Shown here piece after piece: positions 9,292 through 17,876 of a stretch of DNA of 64,000 bases (position 1 is the stretch's first letter; every line of letters starts with the position of its first letter). The stretch is from positions 62,001 to 126,000 of the forward strand of contig NZ_JADDXW010000011.1 of the NCBI RefSeq assembly GCF_017183135.1, in the 5' to 3' direction. The position numbers were made by a program, and so were the translations under genes. The stretch comes from Aurantimonas marina (GTDB lineage Bacteria > Pseudomonadota > Alphaproteobacteria > Rhizobiales > Rhizobiaceae). The notes beneath the pieces are model-generated. The model searched no databases and was not told the origin of the DNA. It was given only the letters and a program-made list of their open reading frames with translations.

Positions 9292-9467
9292 GCGGGCCCC
9301 CGATTTCCCAATTTTCGAGTTTCACCGGTAGGAAGGCCCGCTTGTGCGAGCCTTGCCGAAGGGTCGGCGCGGTCGGGAAAACCCGTTCGATCTCGCCGAA
9401 CAGCCTGACGCAAGCAAGCTGCCCGATTTTCAGGCCGCTTGAAATAACTCTACCGGAAGGCGCTGCC
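9292..9467. promoter_or_regulatory. Divergent promoter region between motA and the DUF1217 gene
   Basis: This 176-base spacer is the only non-coding gap from which both the long minus-strand flagellar operon and the plus-strand DUF1217-flgF-fliI operon can start. In rhizobia these divergent units are activated by Rem or by VisNR-type regulators. I could not identify a specific box or a convincing -35/-10 pair by eye, so only its role as a shared promoter region is claimed. Confidence 0.5.
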
Positions 9468-10250
9468 ATGCTGGGTGCAACGACCAGTTTCGAACTCATA
9501 CGTCGCGATCTTCCGGCGGCTCTCGATCGCACGGCGAAGCAGCCGACGGTCGAACGCGCGACCGAACGCTATCTAGAGGCAGTCTCCTCGATCAAGACTG
9601 TCGAGGACTTCCTCTCCAACGATCGCGTCTATAACTATGCCATGAAGGCCTTCGGGCTCGAGGACATGACCTACGCCAAGGCGTTCATGCGCAAGGTTCT
9701 GGTCGAAGGCATCGACGACAAGGAGAGCTTTGCCAACAAGCTGACCGACAGCCGCTACAAGGACTTCGCCGAAACCTTCAATTTCGCGCGCCACGATAAG
9801 ACCGCCATGGCTTTCGACCGGGCCCAACAGGGCGTCGTCGACAAGTATATCCGCCAGACGCTCGAGGAGGACACCGGCACCGAGAGCGAAGGCGCACGGC
9901 TTGCCCTGTATTTCGAACGCGCCGCACCGACAATCACCACGACGTTTTCCATCCTCGCCGACACCGCCTTGATGAAGGTCGTCCAGGTTGCCTTCGGCAT
10001 TCCCACCGAGATCGGCGCGCTGGGTATCGACAAACAGGCGGCCTTCTATGAACAGCGGTTGGACATCGAGGACCTGAAGGATCCGGAGAAGCTGCAAAAG
10101 CTGCTGACGCGCTTCACGGCGATGTACGACACGACAGAAACTTCGGCACAGGTTACAAGTCCTGCCCTTGCGCTATTCGGCTCATCGAGCGCCGGGATCG
10201 ACGGGAATCTGCTGCTCACGCTCCAGTCGTACCGCAGCGGAGGCTTCTGA
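9468..10250 (+). CDS. DUF1217 flagellar protein between motA and flgF
   Basis: 260 residues. The N-terminal half repeats DUF1217 features: VSSIKTVEDFLSNDRVYNYA, FGLEDMTYAKAFMRKVLVEG and DSRYKDFAETFNFARHDKT. DUF1217 proteins are widespread beside flgF in rhizobial flagellar clusters; their mutants have motility defects in some species but no biochemical role is known. The start at 9468 follows GGAAGG; an upstream in-frame extension to 9342 lacks family similarity. flgF begins 2 bases after the stop. Confidence 0.9.
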   Translation: MLGATTSFELIRRDLPAALDRTAKQPTVERATERYLEAVSSIKTVEDFLSNDRVYNYAMKAFGLEDMTYAKAFMRKVLVEGIDDKESFANKLTDSRYKDFAETFNFARHDKTAMAFDRAQQGVVDKYIRQTLEEDTGTESEGARLALYFERAAPTITTTFSILADTALMKVVQVAFGIPTEIGALGIDKQAAFYEQRLDIEDLKDPEKLQKLLTRFTAMYDTTETSAQVTSPALALFGSSSAGIDGNLLLTLQSYRSGGF

Positions 10251-10252
10251 CC

Positions 10253-10978
10253 TTGCAGACCGCACTTCCCGTCGCCTTGTCCGCTCAACTCGCCCTCGAG
10301 AAGCGGCTGGACACGATCGCCCACAACGTGGCCAACGCTCGAACCGCCGGCTTTCGAGCCGAAGAGGTCAAGTTCGAGGCACTGATTTCCCGAGTCGGCT
10401 CGGAACCTGTGACCTTTGCGTCCGAGGGCACGACCTATCTTTCGACCCGGGCGGGGGAAATGACCCAAACCGGAAACACGCTCGACATGGCGGTATCCGG
10501 CGATGCGTTTTTCGCCATGCAGGGTCCCAATGGCCCGGTCTACACACGCGACGGCCGGATGCGGATCAACGCAGAGGGCTCGGTGGAGACGATCAACGGC
10601 TATCCGGTTCTCGATGTCGGCGGCGCCACGTTGCAAGTCGATCCGAACGCCGGACCGATCGCGATCGCCCGCGATGGCATGATCACACAGAACGGCGGCC
10701 AGATCGGCGCGGTCGGGCTATTCGCCATGCCGCCGGGCGCCAATCTGACCCGCTTCGAGAACTCCGGCGTCATCCCGGACCAGGCGGCGGTTCCCATCCT
10801 CGACTTCGGCGACGTCGGCATCATGCAGGGTTTCGTCGAAGGCTCCAATGTCAATCCGGTGCTGGAAATCAGTCGACTCATCGCCCTGCAGCGTGCTTTC
10901 GAAAGCGCCTCCAATCTCGTCCAGACATCCGAGCGCACGCTCGACGACGCGGTCAAGAATCTGGGTAACATGTCGTGA
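10253..10978 (+). CDS. flgF: Flagellar proximal rod protein FlgF
   Basis: 241 residues. The N-terminus LEKRLDTIAHNVANARTAGF, middle AVSGDAFFAMQGPNGPVYTR and C-terminus FVEGSNVNPVLEISRLIALQ identify a rod protein of the FlgF type (shorter than FlgG). The start is a TTG two bases after the DUF1217 stop, with no nearby ATG, so initiation may depend on coupling. The end overlaps the GTG of fliI. Confidence 0.94.
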   Translation: MQTALPVALSAQLALEKRLDTIAHNVANARTAGFRAEEVKFEALISRVGSEPVTFASEGTTYLSTRAGEMTQTGNTLDMAVSGDAFFAMQGPNGPVYTRDGRMRINAEGSVETINGYPVLDVGGATLQVDPNAGPIAIARDGMITQNGGQIGAVGLFAMPPGANLTRFENSGVIPDQAAVPILDFGDVGIMQGFVEGSNVNPVLEISRLIALQRAFESASNLVQTSERTLDDAVKNLGNMS

Positions 10979-12324
10979 CGGCACTTGCGGAAAGCAGCTT
11001 CAAGATACCGCCCCTCGAGGAGGAGCGCCTGGCGATCTCGGGACACATCGTCGACGTATCGCCCCAGGCCTTCAAGGTCGCGGGTCTGTCGCCCTTCGTG
11101 CGGCTCGGTGACTGCGTCGCCTGCCCCGGCCCGAACGGCGAGGAAATCGGCGAAGTGGTCCGCATCGAGGCGGACTGCCTGACGATCAAACCCTTCGGCA
11201 ACCGCTTCAGCCGCGGGGTCAAGGCGCCGGCACGGCGGATCGGCCCGCTCACGGTCGCACCTTCGGAGCGCTGGAAGGGACGGGTCGTGAACGCGTTCGG
11301 CATGCCTTGCGACGGGGCCGGCCCGCTAGCCGTCGGCGACGAGGATCGCCTGGCCGATGCCGCGCCCCCGCCCGCTCTGCGGCGAGGCCGTGTCGGCGGT
11401 CCGGTTCCGACGGGCGTGCATGCGCTCGATATCTTTACGCCGCTAGTCAAAGGGCAGCGTATCGGCATCTTCGCTGGCTCCGGCGTCGGCAAGTCGACGC
11501 TGATGGGCATGCTGGCGCGCGCACAAGGCTTCGACACCGTGGTCGTCGCTCTCGTCGGCGAGCGCGGCCGCGAAGTCCGCGAGTTTCTCGAAGAGACCAT
11601 GGGAGGCGACCTGCAAAAGCTCGTCACCGTCGTCGCCACCGGTGACGAGAGTCCGATGATGCGGCGTCTCGCCCCACGTACAGCGACATCGGTCGCCGAG
11701 TATTTCCGCGATCGGGGAGAGAATGTCCTGCTCATCGTCGACAGCGTGACCCGCCTCGCCCATGCGGCGCGCGACGTGGCGCTGGCAGCCGGCGAACCGC
11801 CCGTCGCACGCGGCTATCCGCCCAGCGTCTTTTCCGAGTTGCCGAGGCTTCTTGAACGCGCGGGACCCGGTCTCGATGGCTCCGGAACGATTACCGGCAT
11901 CTTCTCCGTTCTGGTCGATGGCGACGATCACAATGATCCCATTGCCGACGCCATCCGCGGCACGCTCGACGGTCACATCGTCCTCGACAGGGCGATCGCC
12001 GAGCAGGGCCGGTTTCCGGCGGTGGACGTGCTGAAGTCGATCTCGCGCCTCGCCGACCGGGTCTGGGGCGAGCAGGAGCGCGAACTCGTTATCCGCCTGC
12101 GAAGCATGATCTCGCGATACGAGGACACGCGCGACCTGCGTCTGCTCGGAGGCTATCAGCGCGGCAACGACGAGACACTGGATCAGGCCGTAGACCTCGT
12201 TCCGCATGTCTACGACTATATGATCCAGCACCCCGGAACGGCCCCGACCGCCGAACCCTTCGCCGAGCTCAGCGCCCGGCTGAAGAAAAGCTTCGCCGCG
12301 GCGCGGGGGCCGGCCAAGCCGTGA
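10975..12324 (+). CDS. fliI: Flagellum-specific ATPase FliI
   Basis: 449 residues. FliI is the ATPase of the flagellar type III export apparatus. The Walker A motif is GIFAGSGVGKSTLMGML (about residues 164-180), followed by VVALVGERGREVREF and the Walker B region NVLLIVDSVTRLAHAARDVA with the F1-like GEPPVARGYPPSVF. The GTG start overlaps the flgF stop by four bases (GTGA). The stop is followed after one base by the palindromes preceding the next regulator gene. Confidence 0.97.
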   Translation: MTALAESSFKIPPLEEERLAISGHIVDVSPQAFKVAGLSPFVRLGDCVACPGPNGEEIGEVVRIEADCLTIKPFGNRFSRGVKAPARRIGPLTVAPSERWKGRVVNAFGMPCDGAGPLAVGDEDRLADAAPPPALRRGRVGGPVPTGVHALDIFTPLVKGQRIGIFAGSGVGKSTLMGMLARAQGFDTVVVALVGERGREVREFLEETMGGDLQKLVTVVATGDESPMMRRLAPRTATSVAEYFRDRGENVLLIVDSVTRLAHAARDVALAAGEPPVARGYPPSVFSELPRLLERAGPGLDGSGTITGIFSVLVDGDDHNDPIADAIRGTLDGHIVLDRAIAEQGRFPAVDVLKSISRLADRVWGEQERELVIRLRSMISRYEDTRDLRLLGGYQRGNDETLDQAVDLVPHVYDYMIQHPGTAPTAEPFAELSARLKKSFAAARGPAKP

Positions 12325-12325
12325 C

Positions 12326-12371
12326 GTTCAGTCGCAACTGAACAATTTTTTCCGTTCAGTCTTGACTGAAC
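12326..12371. promoter_or_regulatory. Two palindromic operators upstream of the GbsR-like gene
   Basis: Two 18-bp palindromes lie in the 72 bases between fliI and the regulator start. GTTCAGTCGCAACTGAAC is at 12326-12343 and GTTCAGTCTTGACTGAAC at 12354-12371. Both have perfect 7-base arms (GTTCAGT / ACTGAAC) around a variable 4-base centre, and their centres are 28 bases apart. Duplicated, arm-conserved palindromes just before a regulator-efflux operon are what an autoregulated MarR/GbsR site looks like. A T-rich stretch between them might instead help terminate fliI transcripts. Confidence 0.7.
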
Positions 12372-12396
12372 GGCCGACCACTCGTATCTGCGATCG

Positions 12397-12909
12397 ATGA
12401 ATATCGCTGTCGATCGAGATCTGGTCTGCGCCTGCCCGCAGGACCTTTGCCGCGCCCGCTTCATCGACCGGATGGGTGATCATCTGGAAGCGGAGGGAAT
12501 GCCGCGCATCGCCGGGCGGCTCTTCGGCCTGATGATCCTGGAGCCAGGCGTCGTCAGCTTCAGTGACCTTGCGGCGCGACTTTGCGTCAGCCGGGCCTCG
12601 ATCTCGACCAATGCCCGCCTGCTCGAAAGCAAGGGGCTCATCGTCAAGGTTCAGGTCGAGGGGGAGCGGCAGGATTTCTTCCGTCTCGCCGACCGGCCCT
12701 ACGTCAACATGATCCGCGGCGTGGCCCACCGGATGGAAATGACGCAAGCCAGCATCATCGCGGCGGAAACCGACCTGCCGCCCGACGCAATTGCCGAGCG
12801 CCAGCGCCTCGAGCAGGCCCGCGCGTTCTTCGAGACAGCCGTCGCCTCGCTCAACGATCTCGCGGCCAAGCTGTGCCGGCTCAATGAAGAAGGGCGGGGC
12901 AAGCAATGA
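12397..12909 (+). CDS. GbsR/MarR-like transcriptional regulator of the efflux operon
   Basis: 170 residues. A winged helix-turn-helix occupies about residues 38-95: MPRIAGRLFGLMILEPGVVS, then FSDLAARLCVSRASISTNAR and LLESKGLIVKVQVEGERQDF. This is the GbsR layout, where the HTH is followed by an acidic helical tail. Two cysteine codons occur near the N-terminus (VCACPQDLC). The stop overlaps the ATG of the membrane-fusion gene (ATGA), so regulator and pump are one operon. Repression of its own operon through the paired palindromes upstream is inferred. Confidence 0.85.
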   Translation: MNIAVDRDLVCACPQDLCRARFIDRMGDHLEAEGMPRIAGRLFGLMILEPGVVSFSDLAARLCVSRASISTNARLLESKGLIVKVQVEGERQDFFRLADRPYVNMIRGVAHRMEMTQASIIAAETDLPPDAIAERQRLEQARAFFETAVASLNDLAAKLCRLNEEGRGKQ

Positions 12910-14462
12910 ATATGCACGAGAACACAGGTCCCTCCCCGGTCGCGGAATCGCCGCCGGCTCCGGCGCCGAAGGAGCGCAAGTCACGCGCCGGCTGGCTGGC
13001 GGCACTCTTCGTCCTCGCCCTCGTCGGCTGGATGGGCTCGGGCTATTATTACCCCGACCAGAATCAAGCTGTCGAAGCGACGAAGTCCAAGACCCGCGAA
13101 CCCTTCAAGGTCGAGGCATTCGCTTCCCGCGCCAAGCCGGTGGTGGAGTTCGTCGCTGCGGAGGGCCAGGTTCTGCCTGACCGCACGACGCCGGTTCGCG
13201 CCAAGGTGGGCGGCACGGTCGAGGCCATCGCGGTCAAGAAAGGCGACTTTCTCGAGGAAGGCGCGCTGATCGCCAAGATCGCCCTCGCCGACCGCGAGGC
13301 GCAGCGCGTACAGGCCGAGGCCGAGCTTGCCCGCCGCCAGGGCGAATTCGATCGCGTGTCGGGATTGGCCAATCGCGGCTATACGACGGCGGCCCAGGTC
13401 GAGGAAGCGCAGGCCGAGTTGGCGAAGGCGCGAGCGGCGCTGGCGGCGATCGAAAAGACAACCGGCGACACCGAGATCCGTGCGCCGATCACCGGCACTC
13501 TCGACCGGTTCGATCTGGATCTCGGCGAGTTCGTTGCCGCGAGCGCCGAGGTCGGCGTCCAGATCGACAACGATCCGCTGACCGTCGATGTCGAGATCGC
13601 CCAGCAAAATGTCGCGCGCGTGCAAACCGGACAGTCCGCATCGGTGACCTTCATCACCGGCGAAACCCGTCAGGGCACCGTCCGCTATATCGCCGCGAAC
13701 GCCAGTTCCGCCACCCGGACCTTCCCGGTCGAGATCACCGTGCCCAATCCCAAACGCGACATCCCCGCCGGCATCTCGGCGCAGGTCCGTATTCCCGTCG
13801 GCGAGGTCCCCGCGCATTTCCTGTCCGCGGCCGTGCTGGCACTCGGGTCGGACGGCACGCTCGGCGTCAAGGCCGTCAATGCCGAGAACAAGGTCACCTT
13901 CCACCCGATCGAACTCGTCAGGGCGGAGACGACCGGGCTTTGGGTCGCCGGACTTCCCGAGACATTGCAAATCATCACAGTCGGCCAGGGCTTCGTGTCG
14001 GAAGGCGAAGACGTCCGCGTGATCGCGGCAAAGCCCGGTGAGGCGAGCGCTGAACCGTCGGAGCCGGCGATCACGCCCCCCGAAACCGAGCCCGTGGCGA
14101 TGGGCGGCGGCATTCTGGACAATGAGCCGACAGCCGAGGGTTCGGAGACAGCGACTGGAAGCGCGCGCGCGGCCGCTTCTCTTTCGACGCCCAAGGCCGT
14201 TGAGACCGCGGCGCTGGCCGAACCGTCCGATCCGGGCGACCCGAAAGCCAGGAGCGCTGGCGACGGCCCGTCGATCCAGCTTCTTCAACAGCGACTTCGC
14301 AGCCTGGGCTACGAACCGGGACCGATCGACGGCCTGCTGGGGGACGCGACCCGCGAGGCGATCAAGAAGTTCCAGCGCGACAGCGGTCTCGACGTCACCG
14401 GCGAGATCACCGCCAAGCTGGCGAACGCCCTGTTCGCGACGGACACGGCTGGGGGGCGCTGA
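12906..14462 (+). CDS. RND efflux membrane-fusion protein with C-terminal peptidoglycan-binding domain
   Basis: 518 residues, longer than ordinary adaptor proteins (about 370-420). One membrane anchor lies near residues 27-46. The HlyD-type barrel-sandwich/lipoyl halves are around VRAKVGGTVEAIAVKKGDFL and EIRAPITGTLDRFDLDLGEF, flanking an alpha-hairpin rich in Ala/Glu. A beta-barrel domain follows (SVTFITGETRQGTVRYI). After a Pro/Glu/Ala-rich linker, residues about 455-512 form a PG_binding_1 domain (LLQQRLRSLGYEPGPIDGLL, then TREAIKKFQRDSGLDVTGEI). It overlaps the regulator and the pump gene by a few bases. The fusion suggests cell-wall anchoring of the adaptor. Confidence 0.92.
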   Translation: MNMHENTGPSPVAESPPAPAPKERKSRAGWLAALFVLALVGWMGSGYYYPDQNQAVEATKSKTREPFKVEAFASRAKPVVEFVAAEGQVLPDRTTPVRAKVGGTVEAIAVKKGDFLEEGALIAKIALADREAQRVQAEAELARRQGEFDRVSGLANRGYTTAAQVEEAQAELAKARAALAAIEKTTGDTEIRAPITGTLDRFDLDLGEFVAASAEVGVQIDNDPLTVDVEIAQQNVARVQTGQSASVTFITGETRQGTVRYIAANASSATRTFPVEITVPNPKRDIPAGISAQVRIPVGEVPAHFLSAAVLALGSDGTLGVKAVNAENKVTFHPIELVRAETTGLWVAGLPETLQIITVGQGFVSEGEDVRVIAAKPGEASAEPSEPAITPPETEPVAMGGGILDNEPTAEGSETATGSARAAASLSTPKAVETAALAEPSDPGDPKARSAGDGPSIQLLQQRLRSLGYEPGPIDGLLGDATREAIKKFQRDSGLDVTGEITAKLANALFATDTAGGR

Positions 14463-17400
14463 TGAACGCCCTCATCGAAGCGGGATTCGATCGCTCGCGC
14501 ACCGTTCTGCTCATCCTCGCACTGATCCTCGTCGCCGGCGTTATCGGCTACCAGGCCATCCCGAAGGAATCCTCCCCCGACATCCCGATTCCGGTGATGT
14601 ACGTGACTGCGACGCTGGAAGGCATCTCGCCGGAGGACAGCGAGCGGCTTCTGGTCAGGCCTCTGGAGACCGAGCTGTCGTCGCTGTCAGGCCTCGACGA
14701 AATGGAATCCCACGCCGCGGAAGGCTACGCTTCCGTGCAGCTGAAATTCGAGGCGGGCTTCGACGCGGACGAAGCCCTGACCGACGTCAAGGACGCGGTC
14801 GACCGGGCGAAGCCGAACCTTCCCGCCGAGGTCGATGAGCCGAAGGTCAACGAGGTCAACACCTCGCTTTTTCCGATTCTGACCGTGGTTCTGTCCGGAC
14901 CGATCCCCGAGCGCTCGCTGGTCAATATCGCCAACGACCTTAGCGACGACCTCGAATCCCTATCGGGCGTCCTCGAAGTCGATATCGGCGGCGACCGCGA
15001 CGAGCTGATGGAAGTGCTGATCGAGCCGACGGTCTTCGAGACCTACAATCTATCCTTCGATGAGCTGGTCAGTCAGATCAGCCGCAACAACCGCCTGATC
15101 GCGGCCGGAGCCCTCGACACGGGCGCGGGCCGGATCGTTCTCAAGGTGCCCGGCCTGATCGAGGACATTCGCGACGTCCTGGACATGCCGGTCAAGGTCG
15201 ATGGCTCGACCGTGCTGACCTTCAAGGACGTCGCCATCGCGCGGCGGACCTTCGAGGATCCCGATGGCTTCGCGCGGATCGACGGCGAACCCTCGCTCGC
15301 GCTCGAAATCAAGAAGCGATCCGGGGCCAACATCATCGAGACGGTCGACGCCGTCCGCGCGGTCGTCGACCGGCACAAGGCGACTTGGCCGGACACGGTC
15401 GGCGTCGAGTATCTGCAGGACGAGTCCGAGCAGGTGAAGACGATGCTCGGCGATCTCGAGAACAACGTCATCTCGGCGATCATCCTCGTCATGATCGTGA
15501 TTGTCGCGACGCTCGGCCTTCGCAGCTCCATTCTCGTCGGCCTGTCGATTCCCGGCTCGTTCCTTGCCGGGATCACCATCCTGTGGGCGTTCGGCTTCAC
15601 GATGAACATCGTCGTCCTGTTTTCGCTGATCCTGGTGGTCGGCATGCTTGTCGACGGCGCGATCGTGACGACGGAACTTGCCGACCGCAGGCTTCTGGAA
15701 GGCGCTTCGCCGCGCGATGCCTATCGACATGCGGCGCAACGGATGGCTTGGCCGATCATCGCTTCGACCGCGACAACCCTCGTCGTGTTCACGCCGCTCC
15801 TGTTTTGGCCGGGCCTTGTCGGCGAGTTCATGAAGTTCCTTCCGCTCACCGTGCTGATCACGCTGACGGCCTCGCTGTTCATGGCGCTCGTGTTCATCCC
15901 GGTTCTCGGCGGTCTGATCGGCAAGGCACAACCGATGCCGGCAAAGCAGCGGCGTCGATTGGAGGCGGCGGAGAACGGCGACCTGTCGCTCATCGGCGGG
16001 CTCACGGGCTTCTATCTGCGCGTCCTGCGGAGCGCTGTCAAAGGTCCGTTCGCCACTTTGGTCATCGCCTTGTCGCTGCTTGTCGGCGCGATTTACGGCT
16101 TTTCCCAATACGGTAAGGGCGTTGAATTCTTTCCCGCGATCGAGCCGGAATTCGCGCAGGTCCAGATTCGCGCCCGGGACAATTTCTCGATCTTCGAAAA
16201 GGACGCGCTCGTGCGCCGGGTCGAGGAGCGCCTGCTTGGCATGGAGGAGGTCGAGACCGTCTATGCACGCACACTTGGCGAAAGCGGCTCGCGTCAGCTC
16301 GGGACCGACGTCATCGGCACGATCCAGCTGGAACTGGATGAATGGGACACCCGGCGCAAGGCGGTGCTGATCTTCGACGACATTCGAGCGCGCGTGGCCG
16401 ATATTCCCGGCATCACCATCCAGGTCCAGCAGGAGCAGAACGGGCCGGCCAGTGGCAAGCCGATCAACGTCAAGCTGCGCGGATCCGATCTGAATTCCCT
16501 GGCCAATGGCGTTGTCACGCTCAGGGGCCTGATGGAGGACATCGGCGGATTCGAGAACGTCACCGATACGCGTTCGCCGCCCGGCGTCGAATGGCAGTTG
16601 CAGGTGAACCGCGAGGAAGCCGCGCGCTACGGCGCCGATGTGTCGCTTCTCGGCCAGGCCGTGCGGCTTCTGACCGCCGGCATCGAGGTCTCGGACTACA
16701 GGCCCGACGATGCGGGCGGCGACGGCGAAGTGCCGATCCGCGTCCGCTTTCCGGCCGGCGACCGGACCCTGGAACGGCTGGAGGGGCTGCGTATTCCGAC
16801 GGCGCGCGGCCTGGTGCCGATCCGCAATTTCGTCTCCTTCCAGCCGGCGCCGAAGGTCGGCACGATCATCCGGATCGACCAACGCCGCGTCATGGCGGTG
16901 GAAGCGGATGTCGCAGAGGGCGTTCTTGCCAACGACCAGATCGTCAAACTGCGCGCCGCGCTCGACAAGGCCGAGCTTCCCGCCGGCGTCGACTACAGTT
17001 TCGGCGGCGAGGCCGAGGACCAGGCCGAAGCGGCCAATTTCCTCACGGGAGCGGCCTCAGCGGCGATCTTCCTGATGTTCGTCGTCCTGGTCACCCAGTT
17101 CAACTCGATCTACCAGGCGTTCCTGGTGATGAGCGCGATCGTGTTCTCGACGGCGGGCGTCTTCTACGGCCTGCTGATCACCGGCCGACCCTTCGGCATC
17201 GTCATGGGGGGCATCGGCGTGATCGCGCTCGCCGGCATCGTCGTCAACAACAACATCGTTCTGATCGACACCTACAACGTCTTGCGCAGATCGGGTCAGC
17301 CGCCGCTGGAGGCGATCCTGCGCACCGGCGCGCAACGCCTGCGTCCCGTGTTCCTCACCTCGATCACGACCGTCCTCGGGCTGGTGCCGATGGTTGCCGG

Positions 17401-17674
17401 CGCCAATATCGACTTCATCCGGCGCGAGATCCAGTTTGGCGCTCCCTCGACCCAATGGTGGACGGAACTGTCGAGCGCCATCGCCGGCGGCCTCACCTTC
17501 GCGACCATCCTAACGCTCGTGCTCACGCCCGCCCTTCTGATGCTCGGCGAAAGCCTCAGCGCGTGGGTGAAGCGGCGACGCGGCATCGATGCACCGAGCC
17601 CGCTGCGCGGCGATCCGCTGGCCGGCGCCGCGGCGAACGAGCCGCGACCGATCGCCACGGCTCCAGCCGAGTGA
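14462..17674 (+). CDS. RND-family efflux pump, inner-membrane permease subunit
   Basis: 1070 residues, the full length of HAE1-type RND pumps. There are twelve expected membrane helices in two pseudo-repeats with large periplasmic loops. The first repeat shows NVISAIILVMIVIVATLGLR and VVLFSLILVVGMLVDGAIVT; the second shows IGVIALAGIVVNNNIVLIDT and FLTSITTVLGLVPMVAGANI. In helix 4 the usual Asp-Asp pair is Asp-Gly (VDGAIV), so only one of the paired proton-relay aspartates is kept. No outer-membrane channel gene accompanies it. Substrate cannot be read from the sequence. Confidence 0.95.
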   Translation: MNALIEAGFDRSRTVLLILALILVAGVIGYQAIPKESSPDIPIPVMYVTATLEGISPEDSERLLVRPLETELSSLSGLDEMESHAAEGYASVQLKFEAGFDADEALTDVKDAVDRAKPNLPAEVDEPKVNEVNTSLFPILTVVLSGPIPERSLVNIANDLSDDLESLSGVLEVDIGGDRDELMEVLIEPTVFETYNLSFDELVSQISRNNRLIAAGALDTGAGRIVLKVPGLIEDIRDVLDMPVKVDGSTVLTFKDVAIARRTFEDPDGFARIDGEPSLALEIKKRSGANIIETVDAVRAVVDRHKATWPDTVGVEYLQDESEQVKTMLGDLENNVISAIILVMIVIVATLGLRSSILVGLSIPGSFLAGITILWAFGFTMNIVVLFSLILVVGMLVDGAIVTTELADRRLLEGASPRDAYRHAAQRMAWPIIASTATTLVVFTPLLFWPGLVGEFMKFLPLTVLITLTASLFMALVFIPVLGGLIGKAQPMPAKQRRRLEAAENGDLSLIGGLTGFYLRVLRSAVKGPFATLVIALSLLVGAIYGFSQYGKGVEFFPAIEPEFAQVQIRARDNFSIFEKDALVRRVEERLLGMEEVETVYARTLGESGSRQLGTDVIGTIQLELDEWDTRRKAVLIFDDIRARVADIPGITIQVQQEQNGPASGKPINVKLRGSDLNSLANGVVTLRGLMEDIGGFENVTDTRSPPGVEWQLQVNREEAARYGADVSLLGQAVRLLTAGIEVSDYRPDDAGGDGEVPIRVRFPAGDRTLERLEGLRIPTARGLVPIRNFVSFQPAPKVGTIIRIDQRRVMAVEADVAEGVLANDQIVKLRAALDKAELPAGVDYSFGGEAEDQAEAANFLTGAASAAIFLMFVVLVTQFNSIYQAFLVMSAIVFSTAGVFYGLLITGRPFGIVMGGIGVIALAGIVVNNNIVLIDTYNVLRRSGQPPLEAILRTGAQRLRPVFLTSITTVLGLVPMVAGANIDFIRREIQFGAPSTQWWTELSSAIAGGLTFATILTLVLTPALLMLGESLSAWVKRRRGIDAPSPLRGDPLAGAAANEPRPIATAPAE

Positions 17675-17820
17675 TCAGTAGAGCCAGCGCACCATCACCG
17701 CAGTAGTCACCGGAGACATCGTTTTGACGATGTCGGTGACAACGAAGGGCGCGGCTCCGGCAAGAGGCTCTGACCGTCGAACGGCGACGCCGGCCTGATG
17801 ATCACGCCGCACGCACGACA

Positions 17821-17853
17821 AAAAAAGGCCGGAGCAATGCTCCGGCCTTTGTT
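17821..17853. terminator. Bidirectional intrinsic terminator
   Basis: AAAGGCCGGAGCA (17824-17836) pairs with TGCTCCGGCCTTT (17838-17850), with A-rich sequence on the left and T-rich on the right. It lies between the convergent RND pump gene (plus) and the substrate-binding protein gene (minus) and can terminate both. Confidence 0.85.
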
Positions 17854-17876
17854 AAATAAAGGAGGCTGCGGCGCCC

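Noticed and set aside
12326-12371. The twin palindromes as the intrinsic terminator of fliI
   Set aside because: Short T-run between them, but two copies with conserved arms and variable centres fit protein binding better; each 7-bp stem is weak for termination.
15050-16882. Antisense open frame of 610 codons opposite the RND pump gene
   Set aside because: Shadow of codon bias in a long GC-rich gene; composition is dominated by Arg, Asp, Gly and His, with no hydrophobic core pattern.
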